Positions 31,521 to 44,163 of a DNA stretch of 64,000 bases are shown here, piece after piece. The stretch lies in contig JANJXV010000013.1 of NCBI GenBank assembly GCA_024803745.1, positions 29,492,001-29,556,000 on the forward strand, given 5' to 3'. Within the stretch, counting starts at the first letter, position 1. The number at the start of each line of letters is the position of its first letter. Source of the stretch: Megascapheus bottae (Eukaryota > Chordata > Mammalia > Rodentia > Geomyidae). A program made the position numbers and the translations under genes. The notes under the pieces were generated by a model. That model was not told the DNA's origin, did no database searches, and was given only the letters and a program-made list of their open reading frames with translations.

Positions 31521-32957
31521 TGGCAAATTTTTCCTATAGGAATAGAAAGCATCATCTCCTAAACTTACTCTGGTTAAATATTTTGTACTTTACCTTCATC
31601 TTTGAAGTTAACATTATTATAATAATTGTTCATATTGTGATTTCCATTTTGACAAGGAGAACATGATTTATATAAAGACTGCAGATTTATATGCCTGGTT
31701 CTAAGCTGCAATGGTCACTGAACACAGATCCCAGAAGGAAAAGCTTTTCTCCTGATAGAGATTTGGCCTACATATACCACCACATAAAGAAACATAGCAA
31801 AATCCTTACCAACAACAATAAAATTAGAAAAATAACAATTTCTGTCGACTTAAAGTTTATTTGGAAGCTTTGTTGAATTTAGTGTATGAGAACAATGACC
31901 TTCAAAATCCCTCAAGAAGTGTTTTATTCTGAAAACCTGGAAGCCAGCCCACACTGCAAATAGAATATGTATCTCTGTCTGAAAACTGGAACATGGGGAA
32001 TAGTTGGAAATCAATTTACGTACTAAGAAACTTGCCATACTCTCTGGTGCACAAAGAAATGGTAGAAATGAAGTATTGGAGACATTTTTTAGCACTACTG
32101 ACTATTTTTGCACTGCTTGAGCTATAACAAAGTAAAGGAAACTCAAAGAGGCATGGATAAGCAATAGATTTGAGTTAACCTTGCTTTTCTGGAAACTTTA
32201 AGAAGGAAAAGTTGTCTGATCAAAAGAGGTATCTGTTGAATGATCTTCTTTAATGTGTTTCTTTATCTCAAGCTTGCTGCATTAAAACAGCAGATATGAA
32301 AACTTAGTTGTTGGCTTTTAATGAGAGTGACTACTTGAGAGTTGTGATAAAGTCAAAAATTCAGACATGTGTCAAGTGCTTTACCTACTTCTTAGTATTT
32401 ATGCACTGTAGGCAACAGGAAAATGTAACATTTTTACATAATCATAAAGAAGATATGTGCAGTTCTAAATGGACCCTAGCTATATGGGAAACTTCTTTTT
32501 ATCATTTGTCTTCTTTAGCAAGTTTATTTAAATCTGGATTCTTTTACATAATATTTATAGACTTTTTAAAATAAGAAAATGTAGGCTAAACCTGTACATG
32601 TAAACAGAAAGTAAAAAAAATGCCTATTATCAGCTTCCTTTATTGAATATCTACTAAGGATAATGTTATATTAAATGAATCGTCTGAGAGTTAATGCTAT
32701 GTAAATAAAAGATTAATTAAAATCAATGAAGATACGTTAGGATAATTAAATGACAACTAGCCCAGTATAAACAAACTCTCTGAAACTCTAATAGTTTCTT
32801 GCATTGTTTAGCTTTAGTTGTTGATGAAACTCTTAGATTCTTGTGCATATTCAGTTTTCTATGGAAAGCCATACAAATGTCACCTTCTTTGATTTAAAGA
32901 TACTGACACAATGCTTATTTCTCTAAATATCCAAATTTACTACAGCTTTTTTTGTAT
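31521..32957. other. Unique sequence, nothing recognised
   Basis: Short frames only. Confidence 0.4.
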
Positions 32958-33657
32958 AAAAACAAGCTATTGTAAATAGTGCTGCAATGACCATCATTAT
33001 GCTAGCACTATTTACCATAGCAAAGATATGGAATCAACCCAGGTACCCCTAAGTAGATGATTGAATCAGCAAGATATGGTATTTATACACAATGAAATTA
33101 TATGCTGCCATCAGAAAGAACTACATCTCCCCATTTGTAAGGAAATGGAAAGACTTAGAAAAAAAATCATATTAAGTGAAGTAAGCCAGACTCAAAGGAA
33201 CATAGGCTCAATGGTTTCCCTCATTTGTCATAATCAGTAGAAACCTTGGACTCTCCTAGCAGAGATTTACAATAGAGCAAAACCTAGATACATAAGGCCA
33301 TATAGGATGGCACTAAATGAAAGGACCACCATGATATAGAAACAAAAGCCATATAATGAGTGACTGTTGTCCTTAATGTACTATGTTATCTCTCATCTCT
33401 TTTGCTGTCCCCTGGTTATCTCAGATTGTTACAATATTTTGCTTTGTTATCTGATATATTGCACATATGCTTATTTGGTTATTTGAAATTGGATAGGGAA
33501 GAGGAGAAAACAAGGGGAGGGGTGGGAGTGGTGGGAGGGAAATGGGAACCAAGACATGAGAAAGGGTATCAATGTTTGTGAATTAATGCACCTTCTATCT
33601 GGTGTATATAATGTAACCCTTCTAATAATAATAAAAATATATGAAAAAACAAGCTAT
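32958..33657 (+). mobile_element. 5'-truncated L1 with target duplication
   Basis: The insert 32971-33644 holds the last part of ORF2 (…AKIWNQPR... block in a broken frame), the 3' UTR with its G-rich tract, and the tail aataataataaaaatatatg. A 13-bp duplication, aaaaacaagctat, flanks it (32958-32970 and 33645-33657). Confidence 0.93.
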
Positions 33658-34085
33658 CAAATAGCACAGAGCCTTAAATTTTATATATACCCAGAAAACC
33701 TAGGAAAACTCAAAAGTTAGTGCTAGATAAGAGGAATGTATACAATATGACCATGTCAAGAGACACTTGTAAATTTGAACTTTGCCATGATATCCATAAA
33801 ATTGGAACTGGTACAATCCTACGATTGTTTCATAGTTCAAAAAAAATTAAACATTTCTTAGATTTATTTCTATATAAGAGGTTGTATGGTAGATAACACA
33901 GTATCAGCCTGAACATTTTTTGAATTCATATTCTAGTGGAATATGGAAAAGGAATAAATAAACAAATGAATAGTAAATTGTCATGTCATATGAAAGACAA
34001 AGGATCAGAATATTTATTCATCCCATGTGAAGACACACAAAGGCACATGTATCCTCTATAATGATAAGTATTAAAAAAAAACCTC
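33658..34085. other. Unique sequence, nothing recognised
   Basis: AT-rich. Confidence 0.4.
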
Positions 34086-34087
34086 TA

Positions 34088-34205
34088 ATGACCTAACGTG
34101 GTAACTCATGGTGGTAATCCCTGCACTTAGTACATTGAGGCCGGAAGATCATTAGTTGGAGGCCATCTGAGATGTATATAAATCAGTTTCATGAAAGAAA
34201 AAAAT
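34088..34205 (+). mobile_element. 7SL/B1-like SINE fragment
   Basis: The stretch gtggtaactcatggtggtaa then tgcacttagtacattgaggc resembles a diverged B1-like monomer, with an A-rich end at about 34197. The ID half is missing. Confidence 0.5.
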
Positions 34206-34439
34206 GCAAACAAAAATGATAAAGTAACAATGATAAAATATCAAAATAGAGAAACAAAACCAACCAGCCAGCTAACCAAACAAACAACAATGCATAAATA
34301 GGAGAAATAGTTTTATATAAAGGTAAAATACAACTATTATGTGGTTAGAAAAAATTAAATACAGCTTTACTAAAAGTTCATCATAAGCTTCATAAATATA
34401 TAAGACCCTGATTAGAAATTTGGATACAGCCTCTAGAAA

Positions 34440-34640
34440 CATTGCTTTGCTTTTTGCCAGTCCTGCGGCTTAAACTCAAGGACTGGTCACTGTCCTTGAG
34501 CTTTGTCAAGGCTAGCACTCTGTCACTTGAGCCATGACAACACTTCTGGCTTTTCTGTGTATGTGGTACTAAGGAATAGAACCCAGGGTTTTGTGCATGC
34601 TAAGCAAGCACTCTACCACTAGGCCATGCTCCCGGCCCAT
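34440..34640 (-). mobile_element. Dimeric ID/tRNA-like SINE
   Basis: The plus strand reads tttttgccagtcctgcggct ... ccatgctcccggccc, the complement of the full dimer. Confidence 0.92.
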
Positions 34641-34770
34641 AGAAGTTAAAGACAGACAAGCCCTCTTTAAGGGTCTGCAGGTTCACTGGAGATGAGTACT
34701 GAGTGTAAGAAAGATGCAGGTGGTATGTAAATCCTTTGCTTCACATGACATGACTACCTTATGTCTGTTT

Positions 34771-34780
34771 CTCTCTCTCT

Positions 34781-34836
<56 letters not shown>

Positions 34837-34858
34837 TTCTTTCTTTCTTTCTCTCTCC
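34771..34858. repeat. (TTTC)n microsatellite
   Basis: About 17 TTTC units with one interruption. It makes mirror-image Phe/Leu/Ser and Lys/Glu frames. Confidence 0.96.
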
Positions 34859-35295
34859 TTCCTCCCTTCTTTGTTTTTTGTATGCACTGTAATGTCTCCA
34901 TCAGAAACCTTATCAGTGAAGATTTGTGCTCTATTACATTAAACTCCAATGATCTAATACTTTAAATGGGTATTTTATCTGCATGATTTTTGGAATATCA
35001 CACTAGTGATTTAGAAAGTATGGAATCAGTGCACTAAGTGTCTCTTTCAAACATGGGTATATTTCATCCCACAATGTGGAAAAAGTTGCATGTCTTTACT
35101 TATCTAATCAGAAGTTTTGAAGTTCTGGGAAGTCACCATCTTCCCAACAGCAAGCCTGCATTTCCAAGTTAGTTTAAAAGCTTGACTTGTACCACTGGTG
35201 ATCAATATTGTAACAGTTTTGTTAGTTTGTTTTTGCTTCCTTTTTATGGTAGTAGCTGCAGATACCCGACTGAATAATTATAGTTTGTCAGTAAT
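34859..35295. other. Unique sequence, nothing recognised
   Basis: No gene supported. Confidence 0.4.
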
Positions 35296-35297
35296 TC

Positions 35298-35570
35298 TTT
35301 TTTTGAAAATTAATTTCTTTTATTTTTACTACAGTGGTGATGAACAGACAGATTACAATTACATGAATCAGGTCATGAGTACATTTCGTTCATACAGGTT
35401 CTCTGTTCCCTCCTTATTTCCCATTCCCTGCCTCCGGTCTCCATCCATGAGCTGTAGAGTTCATTTTCATCAGTGTCCAATGGTCTCCACTGCTCCACTT
35501 TTTCACCCTTTCCCCTCCAGTTCTGTGCCCTCTCTCCTCCCTCGTGAAAACCACACATGAATATACCATA
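35298..35570 (-). mobile_element. Old L1 3' UTR fragment
   Basis: Colinear with 7140-7400: cagattacaattacatgaat, caggtcatgagtacatttcg, then a pyrimidine-rich block. This is the complement of an L1 3' end of a lineage older than the copies with strong ORF2 similarity. Confidence 0.6.
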
Positions 35571-35708
35571 CATGAGGTAAAGTAGACAGAATCATCAAAA
35601 GCTACAAAGAAAATCTTTTGTTTCCATATCTTGTACTTTGGATCAGTATGTATATTATTTCATATAAATGTAAAGAACCATTTAGTCATTGTGCCTTCGT
35701 GTTTTTCT

Positions 35709-35710
<2 letters not shown>

Positions 35711-35769
<59 letters not shown>
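35711..35769. repeat. (AG)n microsatellite
   Basis: About 28 AG units. Confidence 0.97.
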
Positions 35770-35771
<2 letters not shown>

Positions 35772-35860
35772 CTTGAGCATCTGAATACCTCAGTTTCACT
35801 TATCAGACATATATTATTCAGTATGAAAAAAATGCCTATCAATTACCTTTTCTTCATTAA

Positions 35861-35861
<1 letters not shown>

Positions 35862-35912
<51 letters not shown>
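35862..35912. repeat. (CA)n microsatellite
   Basis: About 24 CA units, only 93 bp from the AG array. Confidence 0.97.
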
Positions 35913-35914
<2 letters not shown>

Positions 35915-36570
35915 CATTTAGCCCTCAAGATTATAGGCTCAGTAGAGTCTCCTTTAATGTTAGCACACAATAGTAATAATGTTAGATTAAACAGCACCTA
36001 TGCCCATGATCAAGCAGCTTTGCTGGTGAACCTGTTGTAATGAATGGTCTGTTTGCCTCTGGTTTCTGGACTGGCTCCTAGACAAAGAAAAGTCTGTCTG
36101 TTGACATTGCAAATGGTCAGCACAGCATGACTGACACTTTCTGTACATTTACTAAATGAGCAAATAAAGAGGAGATATTATATCCCTACCCCAATGAAAG
36201 CACAGCGATGGTGGATGGAAAGGGAGATGTTTCTAACCATTAATGTAAAAGTACCTGTGGGTACATTGCAGTGAGAGCAAGAATGTGATTTGTCAGGCAA
36301 CTCTTGGCAACAAATCCCTTTTACAATCTCACTTTCAGTCAGCCTGAGTACAGCTGGCTAGCGTGGACTCAGAAGGAATATCTCACAGTCATTGCAACTG
36401 TTGCACATTCAAGTAGATTCAAGCAACTCTAGCAGTGAGAAGGCTGTCCATCCTACTTTATTTACTTATGTATATAGATAGCAGTGGAAACTGAACTCTG
36501 AGCTTCACATTTTATTAGACAGATCTTCCAGCCCTTGATCCACACCTCCATTCCCTTTTGTGTTTCTTCT
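35913..36570. other. Unique sequence; possible SINE scrap at about 36465-36535
   Basis: Text around ggaaactgaactctgagctt could be the complement of an ID-like end, but it is too diverged to call. Otherwise nothing seen. Confidence 0.35.
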
Positions 36571-36574
36571 TTTT

Positions 36575-36920
36575 TTCATATATATTTTTTTGTAATTAAT
36601 AGAAGGGTTACATTATATTCACCAGATAGAAGGTGTATTACTTCACATATATTGATACCCTTTCTTATGTCTTGGTCCCCATTTTCCTCCCCCCACCCCC
36701 TCCCCTCATCTTGTTTTCCTCCCTTCCCTATCTGACTTCAAATAACCAAATACATATATATATATATACAATATATCAGATAACCAGGTGATATACTGTA
36801 ATGATATGAGATAACCAATGACAGCAAAAGAAATAAGAGATAACATAGTATATTAAGAACAACAATATGGCTTTTATTTCTCTATTCTGGAATTCCTTTC
36901 ATTTATAGAATGATGCTGAT
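36575..36920 (-). mobile_element. L1 3' UTR fragment
   Basis: The plus strand has the T-rich tail complement, aagggttacattatattcac, cagatagaaggtgtattact, then the C-rich complement of the purine tract and the (TA)n-bearing block. It matches 48700-49010 in order. Confidence 0.87.
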
Positions 36921-38384
36921 TGTGTTGCTTCTTTTAGAGACAGACTCTCCCTTGATGTAATGGTGACTTCTGCATTCCTGTGTTACTGGAGATTGCTGCT
37001 GCAAATCACTGTGTCCAGCCACCATACTGTCTTACTATTTAGAATAACAATCCAACCTTAGAGGAAATCATGAAATATTTCTTATTGTTTCTGTGGCTCA
37101 AGAATAAGAAGTCATTTTGCATTTGTTTTTTCCCCATCTTTTATTTATGTGTAAGCTGTAAGAATTTTATTTGAGCACATGTATCCCAATTTTAAGCGAA
37201 GCGTTCTTGGAGTGAGTCAATCATGATCACATAAATGTGTTTTATCCGTTTTAGGCCATGGTTTTGTTAAGATAGCACATTATTGTCATTCCCCCCTCCT
37301 CCACCATTTCCTGCTTCACTGTGGGGACTCTTCTCCTGCTATGTGCCTGCTTACTCTCACAGTCACTACTAATTTGTCCTAGACTAGCTACAGGACGATT
37401 CCATCTGCCACAAACCTGTCCTGGAATGCTGTCTTCTGTTTTATCGCCTGCTGCTCCCTCTTTCTATAGACTAACCTCTCCTCTTTAGCTGTTCAGGCTC
37501 CTGTAGGGCCTGGCCATGCATCTTCTCTCAGGTAAATGTCATTGTCCTTTTTCTTGCTTTGTTCAAATGTGTCACTGAATTTGGAATCTAAATGCCCCCT
37601 GGGTGAATTAAAAAAAGACATGACTGAGCTTAATAAATATTTCTTCTCTACATAAGCCATGTGAAGAGAATATTTTCACCTGAATCTTGTGGAAAATTTT
37701 TATGTCATATAGACAAGGGAAATGTGTATACAACATATCAGAAATTCTCAAAAAGTTTCACAATAGGAAATTATTTTTTAAATGGGAAAAATATTAACAC
37801 ATGAAACAGCATTCAACATAAAAATATACATGTCATTGATTGTAATTTCCATACTTTGTTAGTATGAATGAAAAATGTTATGCCTATATTGAAAACCAAC
37901 TTGGGATTTGAATATTTACAATATGACTTGTATTAATTTTCCAGTGTTGCAATATCAAAATCTTATCAGCTTAAGATATACTGAACTACCATCCTTAAGG
38001 GTCATAAAATAGACAAGCATGAGGGAAAATGAAATAAAAATGTTGGGGTTAGACCATTTTGTTAACCTCTGTAAGAGAATGTGCTTCACTCAGTTTGTTG
38101 ATAGAGTACAATTTGTGATGGTTGGACAGCTTATGGCTTTTTTTGTCAAGGACTTGCCTTAAGCTACTGAAGAAGGCCAATGTTCCTTCTAATAAAACTC
38201 TTTTGTCTTTCCACTAACAATAAATTATGGAGTTTCTCTCATATTTCACACCTTTTTCAAATTATTCTGGTACTCACTAAAGGAAACTCTCTACCTTTAA
38301 AAGGCTATTAGCAAGCCTTGGATGATAAAAGCAAAAAATTATACTTGGACATGATAAATTATATAGAATCCTAGACAGTCACAC
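36921..38384. other. Unique sequence, nothing recognised
   Basis: About 1.5 kb without a feature I can support. Confidence 0.4.
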
Positions 38385-38690
38385 AGTGAGAACAAAGAAG
38401 GATACTCTTGGGAAAGGATCACAAGGGCTTAAAAGCTATGTGCATATGATCATGTAAAATGATGTTTATTGAAATGAACTCCAAGAAATGGAAATAAGAA
38501 TTTTTTTGATATCTTGCCCTTTCTTTTCTCCTTTGTTGTGTTTTAACTTTTTTTTTTAACCTTGTATCTTGCATGTAAGTTTATCTGATTTGGGGAGAGG
38601 CAGGTAAAGTACAGAAATGGTGTTACAAATTGTGAAAAATGCAACATTGATACTCACTGACAGTGTTCAAAAAACAAATGCACTCCTCAT
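38385..38690 (+). mobile_element. Old L1 3' UTR fragment
   Basis: Colinear with 52690-52960: gagaacaaagaaggatactc, gaaatgaactccaagaaatg, and a tail region with attgatactcactgacagtg. Same family in both places; diverged. Confidence 0.6.
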
Positions 38691-38711
38691 CTTAACTATG
38701 TAGCTAACCAC

Positions 38712-38953
38712 TCTATCACTTTTGTGGGTTTTTTGTTTTGTTTTGTTTTGTTTTGCCAGTCCTGGGCTTGAGCTCAGGGCCTGAGCACTGTCCTTGGACT
38801 TTCTCAAGGCTAGAGCTCTACCACTTGAGCCTCAGCACCACTCCGGCTTTTTTCTATGTATGTGGTACCGAGGAATCGAACCCGGGTCTTCGTGCATGCT
38901 AGGCAAACACTTTAACCACTAGACAAAACTCCCAGCCCCTGTCTATCACTTTT
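38712..38953 (-). mobile_element. Dimeric ID/tRNA-like SINE with target duplication
   Basis: The full dimer on the minus strand has a tail complement that includes (TTTTG)n at 38733-38755. A 12-bp duplication, tctatcactttt, flanks it (38712-38723 and 38942-38953). Confidence 0.95.
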
Positions 38954-39244
38954 ACCATGTAAATAGATAAATAAAGACTTTATAGATGAAAATGTTCGGA
39001 GATTCTGATGCATGCACAAGCTATAAATCCTACTAACCTATATTTGCTACTGAGTCAATGGACTGTACATACAGAAAGACAGCGAAATAAGTAACAGGTA
39101 GGAAGAAAGAATAAAAAGTAGAATCTCTTAAAAAACAAGAGTCCAAGTACCTCATAAAAATTATCATTATACAATATTCTTGGCTATACTATGCTGTCTG
39201 AACAAAGTTCAGTCCTAGAGAGAACTGAGATAAGTTTCTTGCTG

Positions 39245-39445
39245 TTTTTGTTTTTGTTTTGTCAGTCCTGGGCTTGGGCTCAGGGCCTGGGCACTGTCCT
39301 TGAGCTTTCTCTAATCTAGAGTTCTACTACTTGAGCCACAGCACCACTCTGTGTTTTTCTATGTATGTGGTACAGAGGAATCGAAACTGGATCTTTGTGC
39401 ATGCTAGGCAAGCACTCATACCACTAGTCCAAACTCCTGGCCCTT
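39245..39445 (-). mobile_element. Dimeric ID/tRNA-like SINE
   Basis: The plus strand reads ttttgtcagtcctgggcttg ... aaactcctggccc. The dimer is complete. Confidence 0.92.
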
Positions 39446-40290
39446 CTGTTTTTAAGGGGCAAGATCCTGCATTTGAGTTACAGCCTGCCCTTGGAGCTTC
39501 AATTAAACATGCATAATCTCTTCCTGACTGCCTTTCTTGTGTGTCTCAGCTGCACTATCAGATGAAAGCCTTATGGGGACTGTTTCTCCTGCCCCTACAA
39601 TTTCATTGTATAGGACCTATTCTGACAACCCAGTTAAATTGCTAATTTGCTTTCACACATTCAACTCTGCCTTACTTATTTAGCAGGTTCTTTGTACAGC
39701 TACCATGACTATTGTACATTTCTCAGCACAAAAATATGGAAAAGTTCCTAGTAAAATTAAATAAGACCACTAACTTTGGCTAGTTAGTTGACTGGAATAA
39801 ACTCTAATCACTGTGTATGGTTATGGTATATTTTCATTTATTAATTTTCCTTTGTCCCTGTTTGAGGTAAATTGATATCAACTGTCTCTGCTTTAAAAAG
39901 TATCTGAACCTTTTCATTTTAGTCACACATGATCAAACATATTTCTCTCACTGTTTGTACTTTGTCTTATTGTCTGACCTAAAAAGGTGCTATAACCTTT
40001 TTGATTATTGGGCTGGGTTGAGTACCATGATAGCAAAATTACACAGTCACAAATCTAATCACAGAAGCATTTTGTCAGAGTGGATGTATGTTTTAAGATG
40101 CAATTTCACAGTGTCTCTAATGTGAAAAAAAAAGAGCTACTGGTACAGAACAAGCAAGGGAAATTACAAAGGAAGGATGATGTCAAAACCTCATTAGCAC
40201 CGTGAAAGGCTGTTAGTTGCTCAGATGGACAAAGCTTCCATTACCTCACACTTTTCTACTCAGATTTCTTCACATTTCCTATGAACTTGG
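39446..40290. other. Unique sequence, nothing recognised
   Basis: No coding or repeat signal. Confidence 0.4.
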
Positions 40291-40549
40291 TTGTGAAAAG
40301 TTTCTTAATTTATATTAAGTGGGTAATTTGCATGAGTGTCCTCAGTCTAGAGAGACACAAAGCCCTGGGATCCCTACAGGCAAGAGAACTCAGTAATGGC
40401 AAAAGTGTCAGACTTCTTGACAGTTATTACCTGCAGAATCGAGCCTGATTGTTCCGATTCCCAGGGTTAATGCACCATCCTCTTCAGTTCAATTACCTAA
40501 ATGCATTTTAAGGGCTTGCAATTATCTGGGAGTGTAATTTTATATTGCC

Positions 40550-40685
40550 AGACCTTGGCTCTTGCCTTAGCCCTGCCATTTAGTATTCCTATGAACCCTG
40601 GTGGGTTATTTCAACTGCTTAAATCTCAGTCTCCTTATCTTTTAAAGCAGTTTAACAATGCTTCTACCCACTGTACTGATTTATG
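40550..40685 (+). repeat. MIR element
   Basis: The order ttggctcttgccttagccct, gccatttagtattcct, gggttatttcaactgcttaa, atctcagtctccttatcttt matches the MIR core and 3' half in the plus direction. Confidence 0.65.
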
Positions 40686-41080
40686 ATAAAAAAATGCTAT
40701 GTAGTTAGTAGAGCTTGAAAGATGTTTAATCATAAGCAAATAGGAAAGACTGCATTATTCCAGTAGGAGTTTTGAGGGTGGCAAAGTCGTTGACATGACA
40801 TGATTAGCAAAGTGGATTTTGGACATCTTTTACCAGAACTGAAAAGGATAAACATTCATGCAGAGAATGGAAGGGTGATTCCAGCTTTCTTCTGAGAAAC
40901 TTCCAGTAGGATAACTCCATGTATGATAGAAGATTGATAAAATGGAAGATAGCAAAGGATAGATGTAAATGCCACCACCATCCCCCAATTCATGTTCCCT
41001 CCAGGTATAACAAACAAGTAAGCACAGTGCAAGAGCCATGTAAGGTCAGAACTTTCTTCTAATATTCCCAAGAGGAAGGA
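40686..41080. other. Unique sequence, nothing recognised
   Basis: Two overlapping about 70-codon minus-strand frames here have no domain. Confidence 0.4.
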
Positions 41081-41296
41081 AGCATCATGGACTTTTTTTT
41101 TGCCAGTCGTGGGGCTTGAACTCAGAGTCTGAGCACTGTCCTTGGACTTTTTTCAAGACTACAGCTCTACCACTTGAGCCACAGCACCACTTCCAGTTTT
41201 TCCTATGCATGTGTACCAAGGAATTGAACCCAGGCCTTTGTGCATGCTAGGCAAGCACTCTACCACTAGGCCAAACTTCTGGCCCCAGCATCATGG
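41081..41296 (-). mobile_element. Dimeric ID/tRNA-like SINE with target duplication
   Basis: The full dimer is flanked by agcatcatgg at 41081-41090 and 41287-41296. Confidence 0.93.
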
Positions 41297-42580
41297 TTTT
41301 AATCAAGTTTAGAATACCCTGAGCCCTGACAAACACTAACTTTTCAGGATTTTTATTATGATGTATTGAGATGAAAGTTATGCTTTGCATCAATGAATGA
41401 ATGCAACTAAATAAATGTCCTTTATTAAAATACAATATAGTTATTTTTTCTTCACTTGAAAAAACTAAACCTAAGTGAAATCAAAAGTATATAATCTAAA
41501 AGGGGGATCAAGGACTTCTTTATGCTTCTTTGTGGTAATAAGATTTGCTCATTAATTAAAAGATATTAGTTAAAAAACATTTCAGTTTGATAACTAAAGT
41601 GCAACCAATAAATGTATCATTATTTTTAAAAAGTAGGGAGGAAATGTCAATGAGTTTTTTGAACCATGGAATGTTTTTTAAATTTGAATTTAATTAATAT
41701 GTAGTAATTATATATGAATATAGATAGATAGATATAGATATAGATGATACAATGTTTGTACACATGGGTGGAATCTGGTGTAATTTTACCTCAAATTGTT
41801 TCTTTTGGTGCAAACTTGGAAAATTCATTCAGCTGTTTTGAAATTCAAATTGCAATATTGCTCTCTATTGTCATTATACTCTGAAAACTTACAGAAGACT
41901 ATATCTAAGACTCATATCTAAATACAGGTTTTATCCACTGAAGACAACCATAAAGTTTGTAACAACTGTGTTTTAAAAATGCATTGTCAATGTAACACCA
42001 ACTAAGACAAAACTAAAAGGTACAACATTTCTGAAGATACACTTTTATCCAAGAATGTTATTGGAGAGACTGTTCGTTTTTACAAACTTCTTATAATCTA
42101 GGAGCAGATAATAAAGTTCTGGCCAACAACAATCACTTCCAAGCTATGAGACTAAAGTCTAATCGAGAAAGTTCCAAAATGACTGATCCTGGAATTACTA
42201 TGGAACAGTGACTTGAGTTGGCTTTTTTTAAAATGTGTTGGAAACTGCTGTATGTTGGAGGTATGCATGTGTGTACATGGAAATTCAAGGAAACTTCTTC
42301 AGTCAATAGTTCTTTAAATAACCTTATTGACTGGCAGAACTGCAGCAGAATAGTCTTATCCACACAAAGACATCATTGATATTATAGCACTGTTGATATC
42401 TTGTCATCCTTGATCTCAAGCCTCATTCTGAAGTTAAGAAATAAGAGGAGTTTGCAAAGTCTTTAATTTTCCTTGCAAAAGGAATGCAACTTTATCTTTT
42501 GCAAAAGTAAACATGGAATGGAGTGACAAGGGATGAACAAACACAGAAGTAGTTTTCACTAGACACTATATTGAAAATAC
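41297..42580. other. Unique sequence; (GATA)-like short repeat at about 41720-41745
   Basis: No gene supported over about 1.3 kb. Confidence 0.4.
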
Positions 42581-42815
42581 AATAATTGTGATATATCACA
42601 TATACAAAATATTTTTACAATGTTCAAATAATTAGCATGATTCAAGGAGTGTGATAAATTAAACAAATTAAATAACAAGCTTTCTGTGAACCTCTTGACA
42701 TGTCCCCTTCCCAAGAGGTAAACATATTGAAAGTACTTATTTTAGTGCATTTTATGCATCATTAATAAATATTAATTTATCACACTCCTTGAATTGTGAT
42801 ATATCACAATTATTG
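42581..42815. repeat. Inverted duplication (fold-back)
   Basis: The left arm holds aataattgtgatatatcaca (42581-42600) and ttcaaggagtgtgataaatt (42641-42660). The right arm holds their reverse complements in mirrored order, aatttatcacactccttgaa (42774-42793) and tgtgatatatcacaattatt (about 42796-42815). The 40 bp between the two blocks in the left arm are missing from the right arm. The first block is itself partly palindromic. Confidence 0.88.
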
Positions 42816-42939
42816 TTCAGTGTTACAATAAGAAATCCTTGCAAAACAAAATCTCAGTAATGATAAAAGTATGTTTGTGTATCACTTGACTTTTTGGAGC
42901 ATTATAGGTGAGCCATTGGTAAAAGAGAGCTAAATCTCT

Positions 42940-43205
42940 AGAGCCAGGCACTAGTAGTCCATGGTTGCAATCCTATGTACTCAGTAGTCAGGGACCTATA
43001 GGATAGCAGTTTAATGCCAGATCAGGCAGGAAACTCTGAGAATTTTGTCCTCCAATTAACCTTTTTTAAAAAAAAAAAAAGCTGTAAGTGGAGCTCTGGC
43101 TCAAGTGATAGAGCATTAGTTTTGAGTAAAAGAGGTCAGAGAGAGTGACTAGGCCCTGATTTCAATCCCTAGATACAGCACCAAAAATAAAATAAAATAA
43201 ATAAA
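42940..43205 (+). mobile_element. B1-dID type SINE
   Basis: 7SL/B1-like half (gagccaggcactagtagtcc), an A-rich bridge, then the ID-like half with gctctggctcaagtgatagag and an (ATAAA)n-type tail at about 43183-43218. Confidence 0.88.
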
Positions 43206-43312
43206 TACATAAATAAATAATACCAAAAAAAGAGAAACCGAGATAAATTCCCTTAGATCATGACAGGAAGTTAATACTGAATTCTCACATATTCACCATG
43301 TGTGCTATATAT

Positions 43313-43395
43313 TGTCAGGTACTAGTGGCTCATGTCTACAATTCTAGCTACTCAGAAGGCTGAGATCTAAAAATTATGGCTTAATTCTTGGGTCT
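43313..43395 (+). mobile_element. B1-like SINE fragment
   Basis: tcaggtactagtggctcatg then tctagctactcagaaggctg is the 7SL-like half only. The ID half is not recognisable. Confidence 0.7.
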
Positions 43396-43575
43396 TAGCA
43401 ACAAATAATGAAAAAAAAATCAAAAAAGTTAGTGCGACCTAAATAATAAAGTACTAATTGATAGTAGAAAGTGAGAAGGTATTCCCTTGATTTGCAGTTC
43501 ATGTAGCAGAAAGAAAAAAAAAGGAAAGAAAGAAAGAATATTACCCTAGATCCAAATTCAAACTCTAGTATTAGA

Positions 43576-44163
43576 AGAAGAAGAAGAATGGTATTTGTAC
43601 ACAATGGAATTCTATGTTGCTGTCCGATAGAATGACATCTCCCCATTTGTTAGGAAATGGAAAGACTTAGAAAAAATCATATTAAGTGAAGTAAGCCAGA
43701 CTCAAAGGAACTTAGGCTCAATGGTTTCCCTCATTTGTCATAATCAGTAGAAACCTTGGGCTCTACTAGGAGAGATCTGCAATAGAGCAAAACCTTGATA
43801 CATAAGGCCATATAGTATGAAGCTAATTGAAAGGACCTCCAGGATATTGAAACAAAAGCCATATAATGAATGATTGTTGTCCTTAATGTACTATATTATC
43901 CCTCATCTCCTTTGCTGTCCCCTGGGTATCTCATATTGTTACAGTATCTCACTTTGTTATCTGATATATTGAATTTATTTGTATTTGGTTATCTGAAACT
44001 TGATAGGGAAAGGGGGAAAACCAATATGGGGAGTGGGTGGTGGGTAAGGGGAGGGTAATGGGTACCAAAACCTGTGAAAGGGTATCAATGTATGTGAATT
44101 AATGCACCTTCTATCTGGCAAATATCATGTAACCCTTTTATTAATTACAATAAAAATATAGAA
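43576..44163 (+). mobile_element. 5'-truncated L1 3' end
   Basis: Starts at about 43589 inside ORF2 (ggtatttgtacacaatggaa), runs through the 3' UTR with its G-rich tract and ends tacaataaaaatatag. An agaagaagaagaa stretch precedes it and (AAG)n follows it, so the target duplication may have seeded the neighbouring microsatellite. Confidence 0.9.

Noticed and set aside
30956..31555. 199-codon minus-strand Ser/Leu/Phe-rich frame resembling a membrane protein
   Set aside because: Three overlapping frames are open at once across a purine tract, which is a composition artefact.
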